A stretch of 19,938 bases of DNA from CAYYMD01 sp964480425 (GCA_964480425.1 CAYZPY010000031.1:1-19938), one strand, 5' to 3'; numbered from the stretch's first letter, positions 6,384-14,261 are shown. A program made the numbers and translations. Notes: generated by a model from the sequence alone, not told the origin.

Positions 6384-7499
6384 ATGAGAGACAGTGCATT
6401 GAAAAAACGCCTGTTGATAGTCATCTCGGCGTGTCTTGTGACGACGGCGTGTCGTGCGGGCGTCATTCGCCACGACGTCGATGACAGTCTGTATCTTCAA
6501 CTCGCCGCCGAGCCACGGTACGCCTCGGTGGGTAAGGTCGGCGTCTCCGGCGCGCGGGCGTCGGGCAACCTGGTGTCCGACAGGTGGGTGTTAACCGCGG
6601 CGCACGTGGTTGAAGACATAACTGACTGGGTGGAATTCACAATCGACTCCCGAACCTACCAGGGCGACGAGTGGTACGTGCATCCACAGTGGAGCGGTGA
6701 CGTCGCCCAGGCCGATGACGTCGGAATTTTCCGACTGGATACCCCGATTGGGGACATAGAGGCAGCGCGGTTATATCTCAGCGACGACGAGGTCGACCGG
6801 ATAGCGACTGTCGTGGGGTACGGGCAAACGGGCGACGGACAGACCGGCGCCACACTGCCGTTCGGGACCAAGCGGGCCGGAAAAAACCTAATCGGAGGAC
6901 TGGGCGGCGTAGCGGGATATCCCGACCAAGTCATATTGGCCGACATGGATTATCCCGACCCCCAAGCCGAGGGCAAGGCGATCAGTCTGGATCTGGAATA
7001 CCTTGCGGCCCCGGGCGACAGCGGCGGGGGGTGGTTCGTCCAGATAGACGGCGAGACACAGTTGGCCGGGATTACGTCGTTCGCCTTCGCATGGGACCAA
7101 GAGATAGATTTCGACTACGGTGACCTGATGGCCGCCACGCGGTTGGGACAGTATCTCCGGTGGATAGATGACTTTATAGATATTCCCGGATTCTTTGTCC
7201 ACCACCCCGGCGACGTGAACGACGACAACGCCGCCGATACCGCCGACCTGTCGGTAATGCTGCAGAATTTCGATACTTATCGCCAGGGGTGGGGCTTTGG
7301 CGACATTGTGGACGACGATTTCGTGGACACCGCTGACCTTGCCTCGCTTTTGCAGAACCTCGGGAACGTATATACCGGCGGCGAAACTGCCGGCCTCGGG
7401 GTCTCGGCGTCGGGCTCGCAGGTCCCCGAACCGGTCACGATTGCGATGCTGGGTATGGGCGTGCTGGCGCTTATTCGCCTCAGGCGGTCCGGAAGATAA
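6384..7499 (+). CDS. Secreted trypsin-like serine protease with dockerin-like repeat and PEP-CTERM tail
   Basis: Exported S1-family protease of 371 residues. Order of parts: signal peptide about 1-25 (KKR then a hydrophobic stretch to TACRAG); protease domain about 45-265 with the triad H74 (LTAAHVV), D112 (ADDVGIFRL) and S213 (GDSGGG); dockerin type I-like pair of calcium loops at 276-296 (GDVNDDNAADTADLSVML) and 306-327; and a PEP-CTERM signal at 347-371 (VPEP, hydrophobic helix, RLRRSGR). PEP-CTERM tails are recognised by exosortase, so the enzyme is probably sorted to the outer surface. An alternative TTG start at 6399, with GAGAG at 6386-6390, would begin MKKRLLIV and looks at least as likely as the ATG given. 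The gene converges on glnA with 10 bp between the stops. The substrate is unknown. Confidence 0.92.
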   Translation: MRDSALKKRLLIVISACLVTTACRAGVIRHDVDDSLYLQLAAEPRYASVGKVGVSGARASGNLVSDRWVLTAAHVVEDITDWVEFTIDSRTYQGDEWYVHPQWSGDVAQADDVGIFRLDTPIGDIEAARLYLSDDEVDRIATVVGYGQTGDGQTGATLPFGTKRAGKNLIGGLGGVAGYPDQVILADMDYPDPQAEGKAISLDLEYLAAPGDSGGGWFVQIDGETQLAGITSFAFAWDQEIDFDYGDLMAATRLGQYLRWIDDFIDIPGFFVHHPGDVNDDNAADTADLSVMLQNFDTYRQGWGFGDIVDDDFVDTADLASLLQNLGNVYTGGETAGLGVSASGSQVPEPVTIAMLGMGVLALIRLRRSGR

Positions 7500-7509
7500 T
7501 CTGCGGCAT

Positions 7510-8847
7510 CTACAGCAGCGGCAGATATTCGTTCAGTTCGTAGTCGCTGACCTGCACGCGGTAGCGGTCCCATTCGATTTTCTTGTTCTGGACGAACTTC
7601 TCGAAAATGTGGTCGCCCAGCGCCTCTCGCACCAGGTCGCTCGATTCGCACACGTCGATGGCGTGTCCGAGGTCGCGCGGCAGCGACTCGATGCCCAGCG
7701 AGCGGCGCTCGTCGTCGGTGAGCACATACACGTCGCGCTCCACCGGTTCGGGCAGTTCGTAGTTCTCCTCGATGCCCTTGAGCCCCGCGGCCAGCATCAC
7801 CGCGAACGCCAGGTACGGATTGCACGCCGGGTCCGGGCTGCGAAGTTCGGCGCGGGTGGCATTTTCCTTGCCCGGCTTGTACATGGGCACGCGGACCATG
7901 GCCGAGCGGTTCCGCCTGCCCCAGCAGATGTAGCACGGCGCCTCGTAGCCCGGCACGAGACGCTTGTAGGAATTCACCCACTGGGCGATGACGGCCGAGT
8001 ATTCCTGAGCGTGCCTCAGCAGACCGGCGACGTATTTTTTGGCCACGTCCGAAAGGTGGTATTCGTCGGAAATGTCGAAGAACGCGTTCTTGTCGCCGGC
8101 ATACAGCGACTGGTGGGTGTGCATTCCCGAGCCGTTCTGTGCGAACAGGGGCTTGGGCATGAAAGTGGCGTAGACGCCGTTTCGCGCGGCGATTTCCTTG
8201 ACGGCCTGTCGGTACGTGATGGTGTGGTCGGCCATGCTCAGTGCGTCGGAGTATCGAAGGTCTATCTCGTGTTGTGAGGGGGCGACCTCGTGATGGCTGT
8301 ATTCCACGGGTATTCCCATGCACTGGAGCATCTCGGAGGTCTGCCGCCGCATGTCCACTGCCAGGGACTGTGCGGGCATGTCGAAGTATCCGGCGTGGTC
8401 GAGTATCTCGCGGTCCGTCGAGTCGTCCTTAAAGTAGAAGAACTCCAGTTCCGGACCGACGTAGAACGTGTATCCCATGTCGCCGGCTTTATTGAGCATG
8501 CGCTTCAGGGCGTATCGCGGGTCGCCCTCGTACGGTCGGCCGTCGGGTCTGCGAACGTCGCAGAACATGCGCGCCTCGGCGCCGTTTCCGGGGCGCCACG
8601 GGAGGATGGCGAAGGTGTTGGGGTCGGGCAAGGCCACCATGTCGGACTCCTCGATGCGGGCGAAACCCTCGATGCTGGAGCCGTCGAAGCCCATACCCTC
8701 GTCCAGGGCGCCCCCCAACTCGTCCGGGGAGATGGCGAAACTCTTGAGAAACCCCAGCACGTCGGTGAACCACAGGCGCACCAGCGAGACTTTCATTTCG
8801 CGGCATTGCTTCAGGACCCATTCGGCGTCTTTGGCGGTGTCGTTCAA
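7510..8847 (-). CDS. glnA: Glutamine synthetase, type I (alpha subtype)
   Basis: Joins ammonia to glutamate with ATP to give glutamine; works as a cytoplasmic dodecamer. The 445-residue length fits the alpha subtype. Visible motifs: MGFDGSSIEGF (52-62), the catalytic GPELEFF (about 131-137), HHEVAPSQHEID (about 184-195), NGSGMHTHQSL (about 236-246) and RSPDPACNPYLAFA (about 335-348). The C-terminal part lacks the NLYDLP tyrosine that is adenylylated in beta-type enzymes, so control by adenylylation is unlikely and feedback or transcriptional control is expected. The start is TTG at 8847, supported by AAAGGA on the minus strand six bases upstream. A near-consensus promoter lies about 46 bp upstream. 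No PII, ammonium transporter or glutamate synthase gene is nearby. Confidence 0.97.
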   Translation of the reverse strand: MNDTAKDAEWVLKQCREMKVSLVRLWFTDVLGFLKSFAISPDELGGALDEGMGFDGSSIEGFARIEESDMVALPDPNTFAILPWRPGNGAEARMFCDVRRPDGRPYEGDPRYALKRMLNKAGDMGYTFYVGPELEFFYFKDDSTDREILDHAGYFDMPAQSLAVDMRRQTSEMLQCMGIPVEYSHHEVAPSQHEIDLRYSDALSMADHTITYRQAVKEIAARNGVYATFMPKPLFAQNGSGMHTHQSLYAGDKNAFFDISDEYHLSDVAKKYVAGLLRHAQEYSAVIAQWVNSYKRLVPGYEAPCYICWGRRNRSAMVRVPMYKPGKENATRAELRSPDPACNPYLAFAVMLAAGLKGIEENYELPEPVERDVYVLTDDERRSLGIESLPRDLGHAIDVCESSDLVREALGDHIFEKFVQNKKIEWDRYRVQVSDYELNEYLPLL

Positions 8848-8892
8848 GGTTTTTCCTTTCCGATGTTTGCGGGGGGTTTTCGTAAGGATGAG

Positions 8893-8920
8893 ATTATTCT
8901 CGCCGCCGCAGCGGTGTCAA
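8893..8920 (-). promoter_or_regulatory. Near-consensus sigma70-type promoter of glnA
   Basis: On the minus strand a perfect TTGACA (8920-8915) is followed after 16 bp by AATAAT (8898-8893, 5 of 6). The leader to the TTG start is about 38 bases. This is the best-matching promoter in the window and argues for housekeeping expression. Confidence 0.6.
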
Positions 8921-9000
8921 CGTTCGATTTCTCATCGTGTTCCCGCAGGCGCTCCGCCGGTTTATAAAGGTCGCCGACCGAAACAGGGCCGCTCGCCATA

Positions 9001-9021
9001 CCGGCGGTAACATTCCGCCAG
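9001..9021. repeat. Inverted repeat upstream of the glnA promoter
   Basis: CCGGCGG (9001-9007) and CCGCCAG (9015-9021) pair over seven positions (one G-T) around a 7-base spacer. It lies about 80 bp upstream of the glnA -35 box and about 60 bp after the radical SAM stop. It could be an operator or a 3' hairpin of the upstream gene; no T-tract follows on either strand. Confidence 0.3.
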
Positions 9022-9079
9022 GGTGCAAAATGCTTCAGGAACGTAACAGACCCGCGATAATTTTGATCGTTCAATTATG

Positions 9080-9952
9080 TTAATGGTCCACGCGGACCAG
9101 TCCGCGTTGAGTGGCGTAGTGGCGCAGTGAGTTTACCGTTTGTCGGGAGACGGGTTGTGTAAGTTCGGCAAATTCGCCGGCGCGGTACGCCGGGCGCCAC
9201 TGGCCCATGACGTTGATGGCGCAGGTGGGCGCGTTTTCGGACACGATGTCTATAACGCGCCTGCTGTCGGCTGCGTCCGACGGCATCACCAGGTGGCGGA
9301 CGAGCAGGCCTCTTTCGGCCAGTCCGTCTTCGCCGACCACCAGCGGTCCCACTTGGCGATACATCCGGGCCAGTGCGACGGTGGCGACGGACGGATAATC
9401 ATCCACGCCGCAATATTTCTTTCCCGCGTCGGGATCGGCGTACTTGAAGTCCGGCATGTAGATTTCGACCAGGCCCTCCAGCAGGCCCAGTGTCTCGGTT
9501 GATTCGTACCCGCCGCAGTTGTAGACCACGGGCACTTCCAGCCCTTGCCGCCGGGCTATGTGTATGGCCTCGGCCACGGCGTGGGCGAGGTGGGTAGGCG
9601 TTACGAAGTTGACGTTTGCGCAGCCGTCGGACTGGAGCGACATTGCGACCTGTGCCAGTTCGTCGGGCGTTACTTTTAGGCCGCGGTCGTTGTGGGAGAT
9701 GTCGAAATTCTGGCAGAAGACGCAATGCAGGTTGCAGCCGGAGAGGAAAATCGTTCCGCTTCCGCGGTTTCCCACGAGCACCGGTTCTTCGCCCCAGTGT
9801 GCCCCGTCCGAGGCGACGACCGCCTCGGTCCCGATTCCGCATGCGCCTTTTTCGCCCGCGGTGCGGTCCACGCCGCAGGCGCGCGGGCACATGCGGCACC
9901 GGCGGAGCATTTGTTTTAGACTGGCGATGTTTTTGGTCATGTTACACGTCAT
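9080..9952 (-). CDS. Radical SAM protein, PflX-like (COG1313 type)
   Basis: Protein of 290 residues resembling pyruvate formate-lyase activating enzymes, of the PflX/COG1313 branch whose substrate is not known. The radical SAM cluster motif is GCNLHCVFCQN with C73, C77 and C80 (CxxxCxxC, binding the 4Fe-4S that cleaves S-adenosylmethionine). An N-terminal cysteine cluster C19, C22, C26 and C38 (CRMCPRACGV...GACG) probably binds another metal or cluster. HWGEEP (52-57) and MPDFKYAD are typical for the branch. No pyruvate formate-lyase-like glycyl radical enzyme is in the window, so activation of such an enzyme is not supported here. Two starts are possible, Met1 and Met5; neither has a clear Shine-Dalgarno site. 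An 11-bp hairpin sits 25 bp upstream. Confidence 0.9.
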   Translation of the reverse strand: MTCNMTKNIASLKQMLRRCRMCPRACGVDRTAGEKGACGIGTEAVVASDGAHWGEEPVLVGNRGSGTIFLSGCNLHCVFCQNFDISHNDRGLKVTPDELAQVAMSLQSDGCANVNFVTPTHLAHAVAEAIHIARRQGLEVPVVYNCGGYESTETLGLLEGLVEIYMPDFKYADPDAGKKYCGVDDYPSVATVALARMYRQVGPLVVGEDGLAERGLLVRHLVMPSDAADSRRVIDIVSENAPTCAINVMGQWRPAYRAGEFAELTQPVSRQTVNSLRHYATQRGLVRVDH

Positions 9953-9976
9953 TTTAGCACATAAATTTTCAAAGGT

Positions 9977-10001
9977 CGCGGCGGCGTGGGACGCCGCCGC
10001 G
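9977..10001. repeat. Perfect 11-bp GC hairpin between divergent genes
   Basis: CGCGGCGGCGT (9977-9987) and ACGCCGCCGCG (9991-10001) form an uninterrupted 11-bp stem with a GGG loop. It lies 25 bp before the start of the radical SAM gene (minus strand), where it is followed by an A/T-rich run, and 135 bp before the HtrA-like gene. It could be an attenuator in the radical SAM leader, a roadblock or a dispersed palindrome. Confidence 0.6.
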
Positions 10002-10135
10002 CCGGGGATGGTAATCGGACCGGGGATAAATTTACTTTTGTTAATGCTTGCTCATCGAGCGGTAAAAAAGATAAACTAAAGACCATAGACCAGCGCGCTC
10101 TCATCGTTAACCGGGATTTTGCAAAGGGCTCCGGC

Positions 10136-11641
10136 ATGAAAAAAGTGCATTTTGTGTGGACGTTATGGATGGTGGCGATGGTCGCCGGCGGTTGCGGGCA
10201 GCAACTGGATTTTCAGAAAATATTATCCAACGCCAAGAGCCGGGTATACCCGACACTGGTGTTCGTCAAGCCCATCCGCGAGACGTTCAGCTCGGGCGAG
10301 AGGCAGCGTGCGGAGGTATTCGGTTCGGGCGTGATTATCTCCCAGGATGGGTACGTGGTGACGAACAATCACGTGGCCGAAAAGGCCATTGAGATAAACT
10401 GCGTTCTGGGCGATCGGGAGCAGATTCCGGCCACGGTGGTGGGGCTCGACCCGGAGACGGACCTTGCGCTTTTGAAGCTCAAACTGCCCGAGGATCACGC
10501 TCCTCTTGAGGTTGCTCCGCTGGGCGACAGCGACAACGTCGCCAGCGGTCAGTTCGTGATGGCGCTTGGCTCGCCGTTCGGGTTCACGCGGAGCATTTCG
10601 CTGGGGATTATATCCAACACCGAGCGTTACCTCGGGTTTTCGTCCGAGCATCGCTACAACCTGTGGTTCCAGACTGACGCGGCGATAAATCCGGGCAATT
10701 CCGGCGGCCCGCTGGTCAACACCGAAGGAGAGGTAATCGGAATCAACACGCTTGGCACGTGGGCGGAGAACATCGGCTTCTCGATACCTGTCAACGTGGT
10801 CAAGGACATCATCCAGCGCCTCAAGACCCAGGCCGCCGACACCGACGAGGACAAATGGCCGGTCAAGGTCCGCCGGGCATACACGGGTCTGCAACTCCAG
10901 GCGCTCAACGATTTCCAGACGAACACTTTCACCGACAGTAAGTGCGGGGTGCTGGTCAGGAGCGTGGACAAGGACTCTCCGGCCGCCCGCGCGGGCGTCA
11001 AGGACGGCGACATACTGCTTGCGGTCGGTTCCGAAGGCGGCGCGGGAATTCTCTCCCAGAGCGCCCGCGTAAACGGGCTGTACGTCGAGGACCTGCCCGC
11101 CATCCGCGTGATGCTGGCAGACCTCCCGTTGGACAAGCCGACCACGCTGCTTTTGGCCAGAAAGGGCGTCGAGCGCGAAAAACCCGAAAATGATCACAGG
11201 GTGTTGGAAATCACGCCCCGGTCGGTTTTCCCCGCAGATAAGGTCGGGGGGCGCGGGCTGGTGAAAGTTAAGATTACGCCCACCGTTCGTGGCAAGTTCG
11301 AGGGCGAGGACTTCGACTGCAAGCGTTGGAACATGACGGTCAAGGAGATAACGAAGTTCTCGAACCCGCGGCTGCACTTCCTCCACGGCGGCGGGGGGGT
11401 GTTCATTCAGGGCGTGCGCCAGCCCGGAAATGCCGCCGACGCGGGCCTGCAGGTCAATGACGTGCTGGTGGAGATAGGCGAACACAAGATCAAAAATCTC
11501 GACGACGTCGAGAAGGCCTACGAGCAGCTGCTCAAGGCCAAGAAAGACAAAGAGAAGAAGGTTCTGATAACCATCAAGCGCGGACGGTTCATTCAGTGGA
11601 AGACGCTCGACTGGACCAAGGATTATCTTAAGGAAGATTAA
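10136..11641 (+). CDS. HtrA/DegP-like serine protease lipoprotein with two PDZ domains
   Basis: Predicted periplasmic quality-control protease of 501 residues. The N-terminus is a lipoprotein signal: MKK, hydrophobic run, lipobox VAGGC with Cys20. The trypsin-like domain (about 30-235) holds H79 (VVTNNHV), D109 (ETDLALLKL) and S189 (NPGNSGGPL), all intact. PDZ1 spans about 248-345 (GVLVRSVDKDSPAARAGVKDGDIL) and PDZ2 about 419-490 (AADAGLQVNDVLVEI). I chose the ATG at 10136 because AAAGGG at 10123-10128 lies seven bases upstream and the lipobox then falls at the right place; a longer reading frame back to 9986 would bury the signal and cross the 11-bp hairpin. The pseudoprotease gene follows after 83 bp, which suggests a joint function in envelope stress. 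Confidence 0.94.
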   Translation: MKKVHFVWTLWMVAMVAGGCGQQLDFQKILSNAKSRVYPTLVFVKPIRETFSSGERQRAEVFGSGVIISQDGYVVTNNHVAEKAIEINCVLGDREQIPATVVGLDPETDLALLKLKLPEDHAPLEVAPLGDSDNVASGQFVMALGSPFGFTRSISLGIISNTERYLGFSSEHRYNLWFQTDAAINPGNSGGPLVNTEGEVIGINTLGTWAENIGFSIPVNVVKDIIQRLKTQAADTDEDKWPVKVRRAYTGLQLQALNDFQTNTFTDSKCGVLVRSVDKDSPAARAGVKDGDILLAVGSEGGAGILSQSARVNGLYVEDLPAIRVMLADLPLDKPTTLLLARKGVEREKPENDHRVLEITPRSVFPADKVGGRGLVKVKITPTVRGKFEGEDFDCKRWNMTVKEITKFSNPRLHFLHGGGGVFIQGVRQPGNAADAGLQVNDVLVEIGEHKIKNLDDVEKAYEQLLKAKKDKEKKVLITIKRGRFIQWKTLDWTKDYLKED

Positions 11642-11685
11642 CGGTAATGCAGGACAGGCCCGCGGTCTTCTTGGCGTATAAGACA

Positions 11686-11705
11686 GGTGGGACGGGTGTC
11701 CCACC
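11686..11705. repeat. Perfect 8-bp palindrome between htrA-like and pseudoprotease genes (REP-like)
   Basis: GGTGGGAC (11686-11693) and GTCCCACC (11698-11705) form a perfect stem with loop GGGT. It lies 45 bp after one stop and 20 bp before the next start in a likely operon. No T-tract follows, so strong termination is not expected. The form recalls dispersed extragenic palindromes; partial termination, mRNA stabilisation or a repeat copy are all possible. Confidence 0.6.
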
Positions 11706-11724
11706 GGCATACGAGGATTGAAAA

Positions 11725-14091
11725 ATGTCCACACGCTTTAGATTCAGACTGTTGATCGTGATATTTTCTGCGGCGCCGGCGTGGGGCTTGACGAGCCCGG
11801 CGTTGCGTGCGGACGAAGCGCCCGCCCGAACCGTGCCCGCCGATAAGGACACGCCCGCCGCCAGGGTTGATGAAAAAGACTCGCCCACCGTGCCCGAGGC
11901 ATTGGTGAAGGCGGCTAGGGAGAGTTTTGTAATAGTCCGGGTGTGGTACAAAAAAGACACCTCCGAACCGATATCGGCGCAGATTGACAAGCGCCGCGTG
12001 CAGCATATCTACAGCAATTACTACGTCGACGAGAATCGCCCCCAGGAGGATACCGGGCTGGTGCTGGACGACGAGGGACACATCCTGGTCAAGGACGAGG
12101 GCATCGAGGACCGCTTCATCGACAAGATAATCATCGAGGCGTCCGACGGAAAAAAATATCCCGCCGAACGGGTCAAACTTCTGCTGGACGCCCCGGCGGT
12201 GCTCCTGAAGGTCTCGCCCGAGGCGGCGGAGAAACTCACGCCGCTGTCGTTCGCCTCGCCGCAGGACGAACTGGTGCAAGACCCGCTGGTATGGGCGTCC
12301 ATGCAGCGGATCGACGACAAGTGGCGGCTGTTTTTTGCCACGCAGCATCCCGCCATGGAATATACGCCCGCCGGGAAGGAGAATTATTTCTACGGATATC
12401 GCTCGCGCGGCGGATATTTCCAGTCGGGCGGGGGCGGCACCCCGGCGATAGTCGCCAACAGCGACGGGGACGTGCTCGGTTGCGCCACTGCGGAATTCAT
12501 CGACGCGCGTCAGAAAGAATGCCTCTGGAAAGGTCGCGACCTGCTTAAGGCCGAGGTCGTGGAATGGCCCCAACTGGTCAAGAACAAAGAGCGGGTTCGC
12601 AAGGCACTGATAGAGGCCACGCAGGAAATAGTCATTCGTTTTCGCCGCGGCGACGACAGCGGAATGTACGGCGGCAACGAGGCCGCCGGACGTGAGATGA
12701 ATGTTTACGGCGTGGCGATAAGCCCCAGTGAGGTGCTGGTTCCCATGGCGCTGGAGCGCAAGATGGCGGGGCAGATAGACAAGATCTACATTAAATATTC
12801 GCCCAAGCGGCGCGAGCGGGTGGAGTTCGTGTGCGCCTATAAGAAGTTCGGCGCTTTCGTGGTCGAGCTGACCAAGGGCAGTCTTCCGGCGCACGTAAAG
12901 TTCGCCGATCGCGACCCGAAGCAGATGAAGCCGTTTTTCATAGCCGGGGCCAGGAAGCGTTTCGGCGACAAGTACGTGGACCTGTTGTTAAACCGCCTGG
13001 TGGGCAAATCGCGCGGGTACGAGGGCAAGTATCACTGGAAGCCGACCCGGGACATTGAAAACGGCTCGATACTGTTGAACTTCGCCGGTGAGCTGACGGG
13101 CATGTACCTTAAGCCGAAGATCGAGCACGAAGAAGAGCGCCAGCTTCAGCAGAACTACCGCTACTACTACGGCGGTTCCGAGCAGCGCGTGTTCACCATT
13201 TCCGAACTCCGCGAGGCGCTGGCTAGTCCCAGGAAGCACGCCGACCCGCGCATAGAGGTCAAGCCGCCCCAGATGGCCAAGCGGCGCGCGTGGCTGGGTG
13301 TGGAGTACGTGGCGATGAACAGCGACCTGGCCGAGCAGTTCAAGGCGGAAAAACCCACCAGGGACGGACAGTTGGGATTCGTGGTCAACGCCGTTTACCC
13401 CGATTCGCCCGCCGAGAAGATGGGCATAGAGGTCGGCGACATTCTTCTGCGGATGCAGGCGCCGGGCAGGCCTTACCCCATCGAACTGAACACCAAGATG
13501 CTGGCCGGACGCGACTATATGTCCGGCGGTTGGGGCTTCTGGTACGACACCGGCGAGTCGGGCGCCGGTCCGCTCGAAGCCGCGTGGAAGGACCGCGAAA
13601 ACATCCTGACAAAGATGATGGACGCCATCGGCGCGGGCGAAAAAATCAAGATCACCTTTTACAAGCGGTCCGGGGAAGGTCCGGCAAAGACCGTCACAAA
13701 GAATTACAGGATCGAGATGTCCCCGCCGGACTTCGATTCGGCCCCGAAGTGGAAGAACCGCAAGATAGGCCTGACGGTTAAGGACCTGACGTACGAGATT
13801 CGCTACGCTCTGAACCTGGACGAGACCGCTCCGGGCGTGGTGCTGGCCAAGACCGAACCGGGCTCCCCGGCGCAGATTGCGCGGATTTATCCCAACGAGA
13901 TAATCACCCGCCTGGACGACAGGCCTCTGAAATCCGCAAAACACATGCGCGACCTGGTGGCCGGGGCGCACGAGTCCGGGCGGAAAAAGGTCCGCCTGAC
14001 AATACTGCGACTGGGCAAGACCCGCTTTGCGGACCTGGACATAAGCAGGTACGACCCCGCCGACGACGAAGGTCTGGCGGAAGAGGAATAA
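11725..14091 (+). CDS. Exported tandem HtrA-like pseudoprotease with two PDZ domains
   Basis: Protein of 788 residues with a signal peptide (about 1-29, cleavage after ALRA). Two consecutive regions follow the layout of an HtrA protease domain but lack its catalytic residues. In region 1 (about 58-255) GLVLDDEGHILVKDEGI stands where the His strand is, LLLDAPAVLLKV where the Asp is, and GGGGTPAIVANSDGDVLG (235-252) where GNSGGPL is; the Ser position is Gly. In region 2 (about 290-465) GVAISPSEVLVPMAL has no His and GSILLNFAGELTGM (447-460) has no GNSGG. PDZ1 spans about 522-600, PDZ2 about 680-770. GAGGA precedes the ATG by eight bases. It follows the active HtrA-like gene by 83 bp, so an adaptor, scaffold or inhibitor role is plausible but inferred. 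The fold assignment of the two inactive regions is mine by eye. Confidence 0.85.
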   Translation: MSTRFRFRLLIVIFSAAPAWGLTSPALRADEAPARTVPADKDTPAARVDEKDSPTVPEALVKAARESFVIVRVWYKKDTSEPISAQIDKRRVQHIYSNYYVDENRPQEDTGLVLDDEGHILVKDEGIEDRFIDKIIIEASDGKKYPAERVKLLLDAPAVLLKVSPEAAEKLTPLSFASPQDELVQDPLVWASMQRIDDKWRLFFATQHPAMEYTPAGKENYFYGYRSRGGYFQSGGGGTPAIVANSDGDVLGCATAEFIDARQKECLWKGRDLLKAEVVEWPQLVKNKERVRKALIEATQEIVIRFRRGDDSGMYGGNEAAGREMNVYGVAISPSEVLVPMALERKMAGQIDKIYIKYSPKRRERVEFVCAYKKFGAFVVELTKGSLPAHVKFADRDPKQMKPFFIAGARKRFGDKYVDLLLNRLVGKSRGYEGKYHWKPTRDIENGSILLNFAGELTGMYLKPKIEHEEERQLQQNYRYYYGGSEQRVFTISELREALASPRKHADPRIEVKPPQMAKRRAWLGVEYVAMNSDLAEQFKAEKPTRDGQLGFVVNAVYPDSPAEKMGIEVGDILLRMQAPGRPYPIELNTKMLAGRDYMSGGWGFWYDTGESGAGPLEAAWKDRENILTKMMDAIGAGEKIKITFYKRSGEGPAKTVTKNYRIEMSPPDFDSAPKWKNRKIGLTVKDLTYEIRYALNLDETAPGVVLAKTEPGSPAQIARIYPNEIITRLDDRPLKSAKHMRDLVAGAHESGRKKVRLTILRLGKTRFADLDISRYDPADDEGLAEEE

Positions 14092-14116
14092 ATGTTTTTG
14101 ACGATCGGGAGATAAT

Positions 14117-14194
14117 ATGAGCAAACCGCGACGAAGGCGAAAAATCGGCTCAAAGAAGCGGCGCGAGCGGCGCAACCGCAAGCACCGCAAGTAA
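14117..14194 (+). CDS. 25-residue Arg/Lys-rich peptide
   Basis: Small gene reading MSKPRRRRKIGSKKRRERR then NRKHRK; 18 of 25 residues are Arg, Lys or His. GGGAG lies five bases before the ATG, the gap to the preceding stop is 25 bp, and a 10-bp hairpin terminator follows five bases after the stop, so the gene is neatly framed as the last gene of the HtrA cluster. The composition and the KxRRRKIxxKKRRxRR pattern recall tiny ribosomal proteins such as the bS22/mS38 (AURKAIP1/COX24) type, but a peptide this short cannot be assigned by eye. Other options are another RNA-binding peptide or a chance reading frame. Confidence 0.6.
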   Translation: MSKPRRRRKIGSKKRRERRNRKHRK

Positions 14195-14198
14195 AGAA

Positions 14199-14226
14199 AT
14201 TACGCCGAGCCGGTAATCGGCGTAAT
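14199..14226. terminator. Bidirectional terminator between convergent genes
   Basis: ATTACGCCGA (14199-14208) and TCGGCGTAAT (14217-14226) form a perfect 10-bp stem with an 8-base loop. On the minus strand the stem is followed by TTCTTTAC, a fair T-rich tail for ending the radical SAM transcript. On the plus strand the tail is weaker (CCCGCTCTCGTTGTTT). It sits 35 bp from the end of the minus-strand gene and 5 bp after the small basic peptide gene. Confidence 0.7.
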
Positions 14227-14261
14227 CCCGCTCTCGTTGTTTCCCGAAGGCGCAGTGGTCT

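Noticed and set aside
6213..6413. 14-bp direct repeat TGAAAAAACGCCTG at 6213-6226 and 6400-6413
   Set aside because: Both copies encode Lys-Lys-Arg-Leu stretches in different proteins; the simplest explanation is chance use of the same codons.
8844..9074. 76-codon minus-strand frame ending in the TTGA overlap with the glnA start
   Set aside because: It has a TTG start without a ribosome site and is crossed by the strong glnA promoter. The translation has no recognisable features, so I treat the region as glnA upstream DNA.
9986..10135. N-terminal extension of the HtrA-like protein from an earlier start
   Set aside because: It would place 50 polar residues before the lipoprotein signal and translate part of the 11-bp hairpin. 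The ATG at 10136 has a proper Shine-Dalgarno site.
10223..11734. 503-codon open frame antisense to the HtrA-like gene
   Set aside because: It mirrors the HtrA-like coding region, which has clear motifs and a ribosome site. Long antisense frames are expected in GC-rich codons and this one shows no recognisable domain.
11638..14190. Open frames of about 400 codons antisense to the pseudoprotease gene (11638-12894 and 12988-14190)
   Set aside because: The plus strand has a signal peptide, PDZ motifs and a Shine-Dalgarno site; the antisense translations are low-complexity and unrecognisable.
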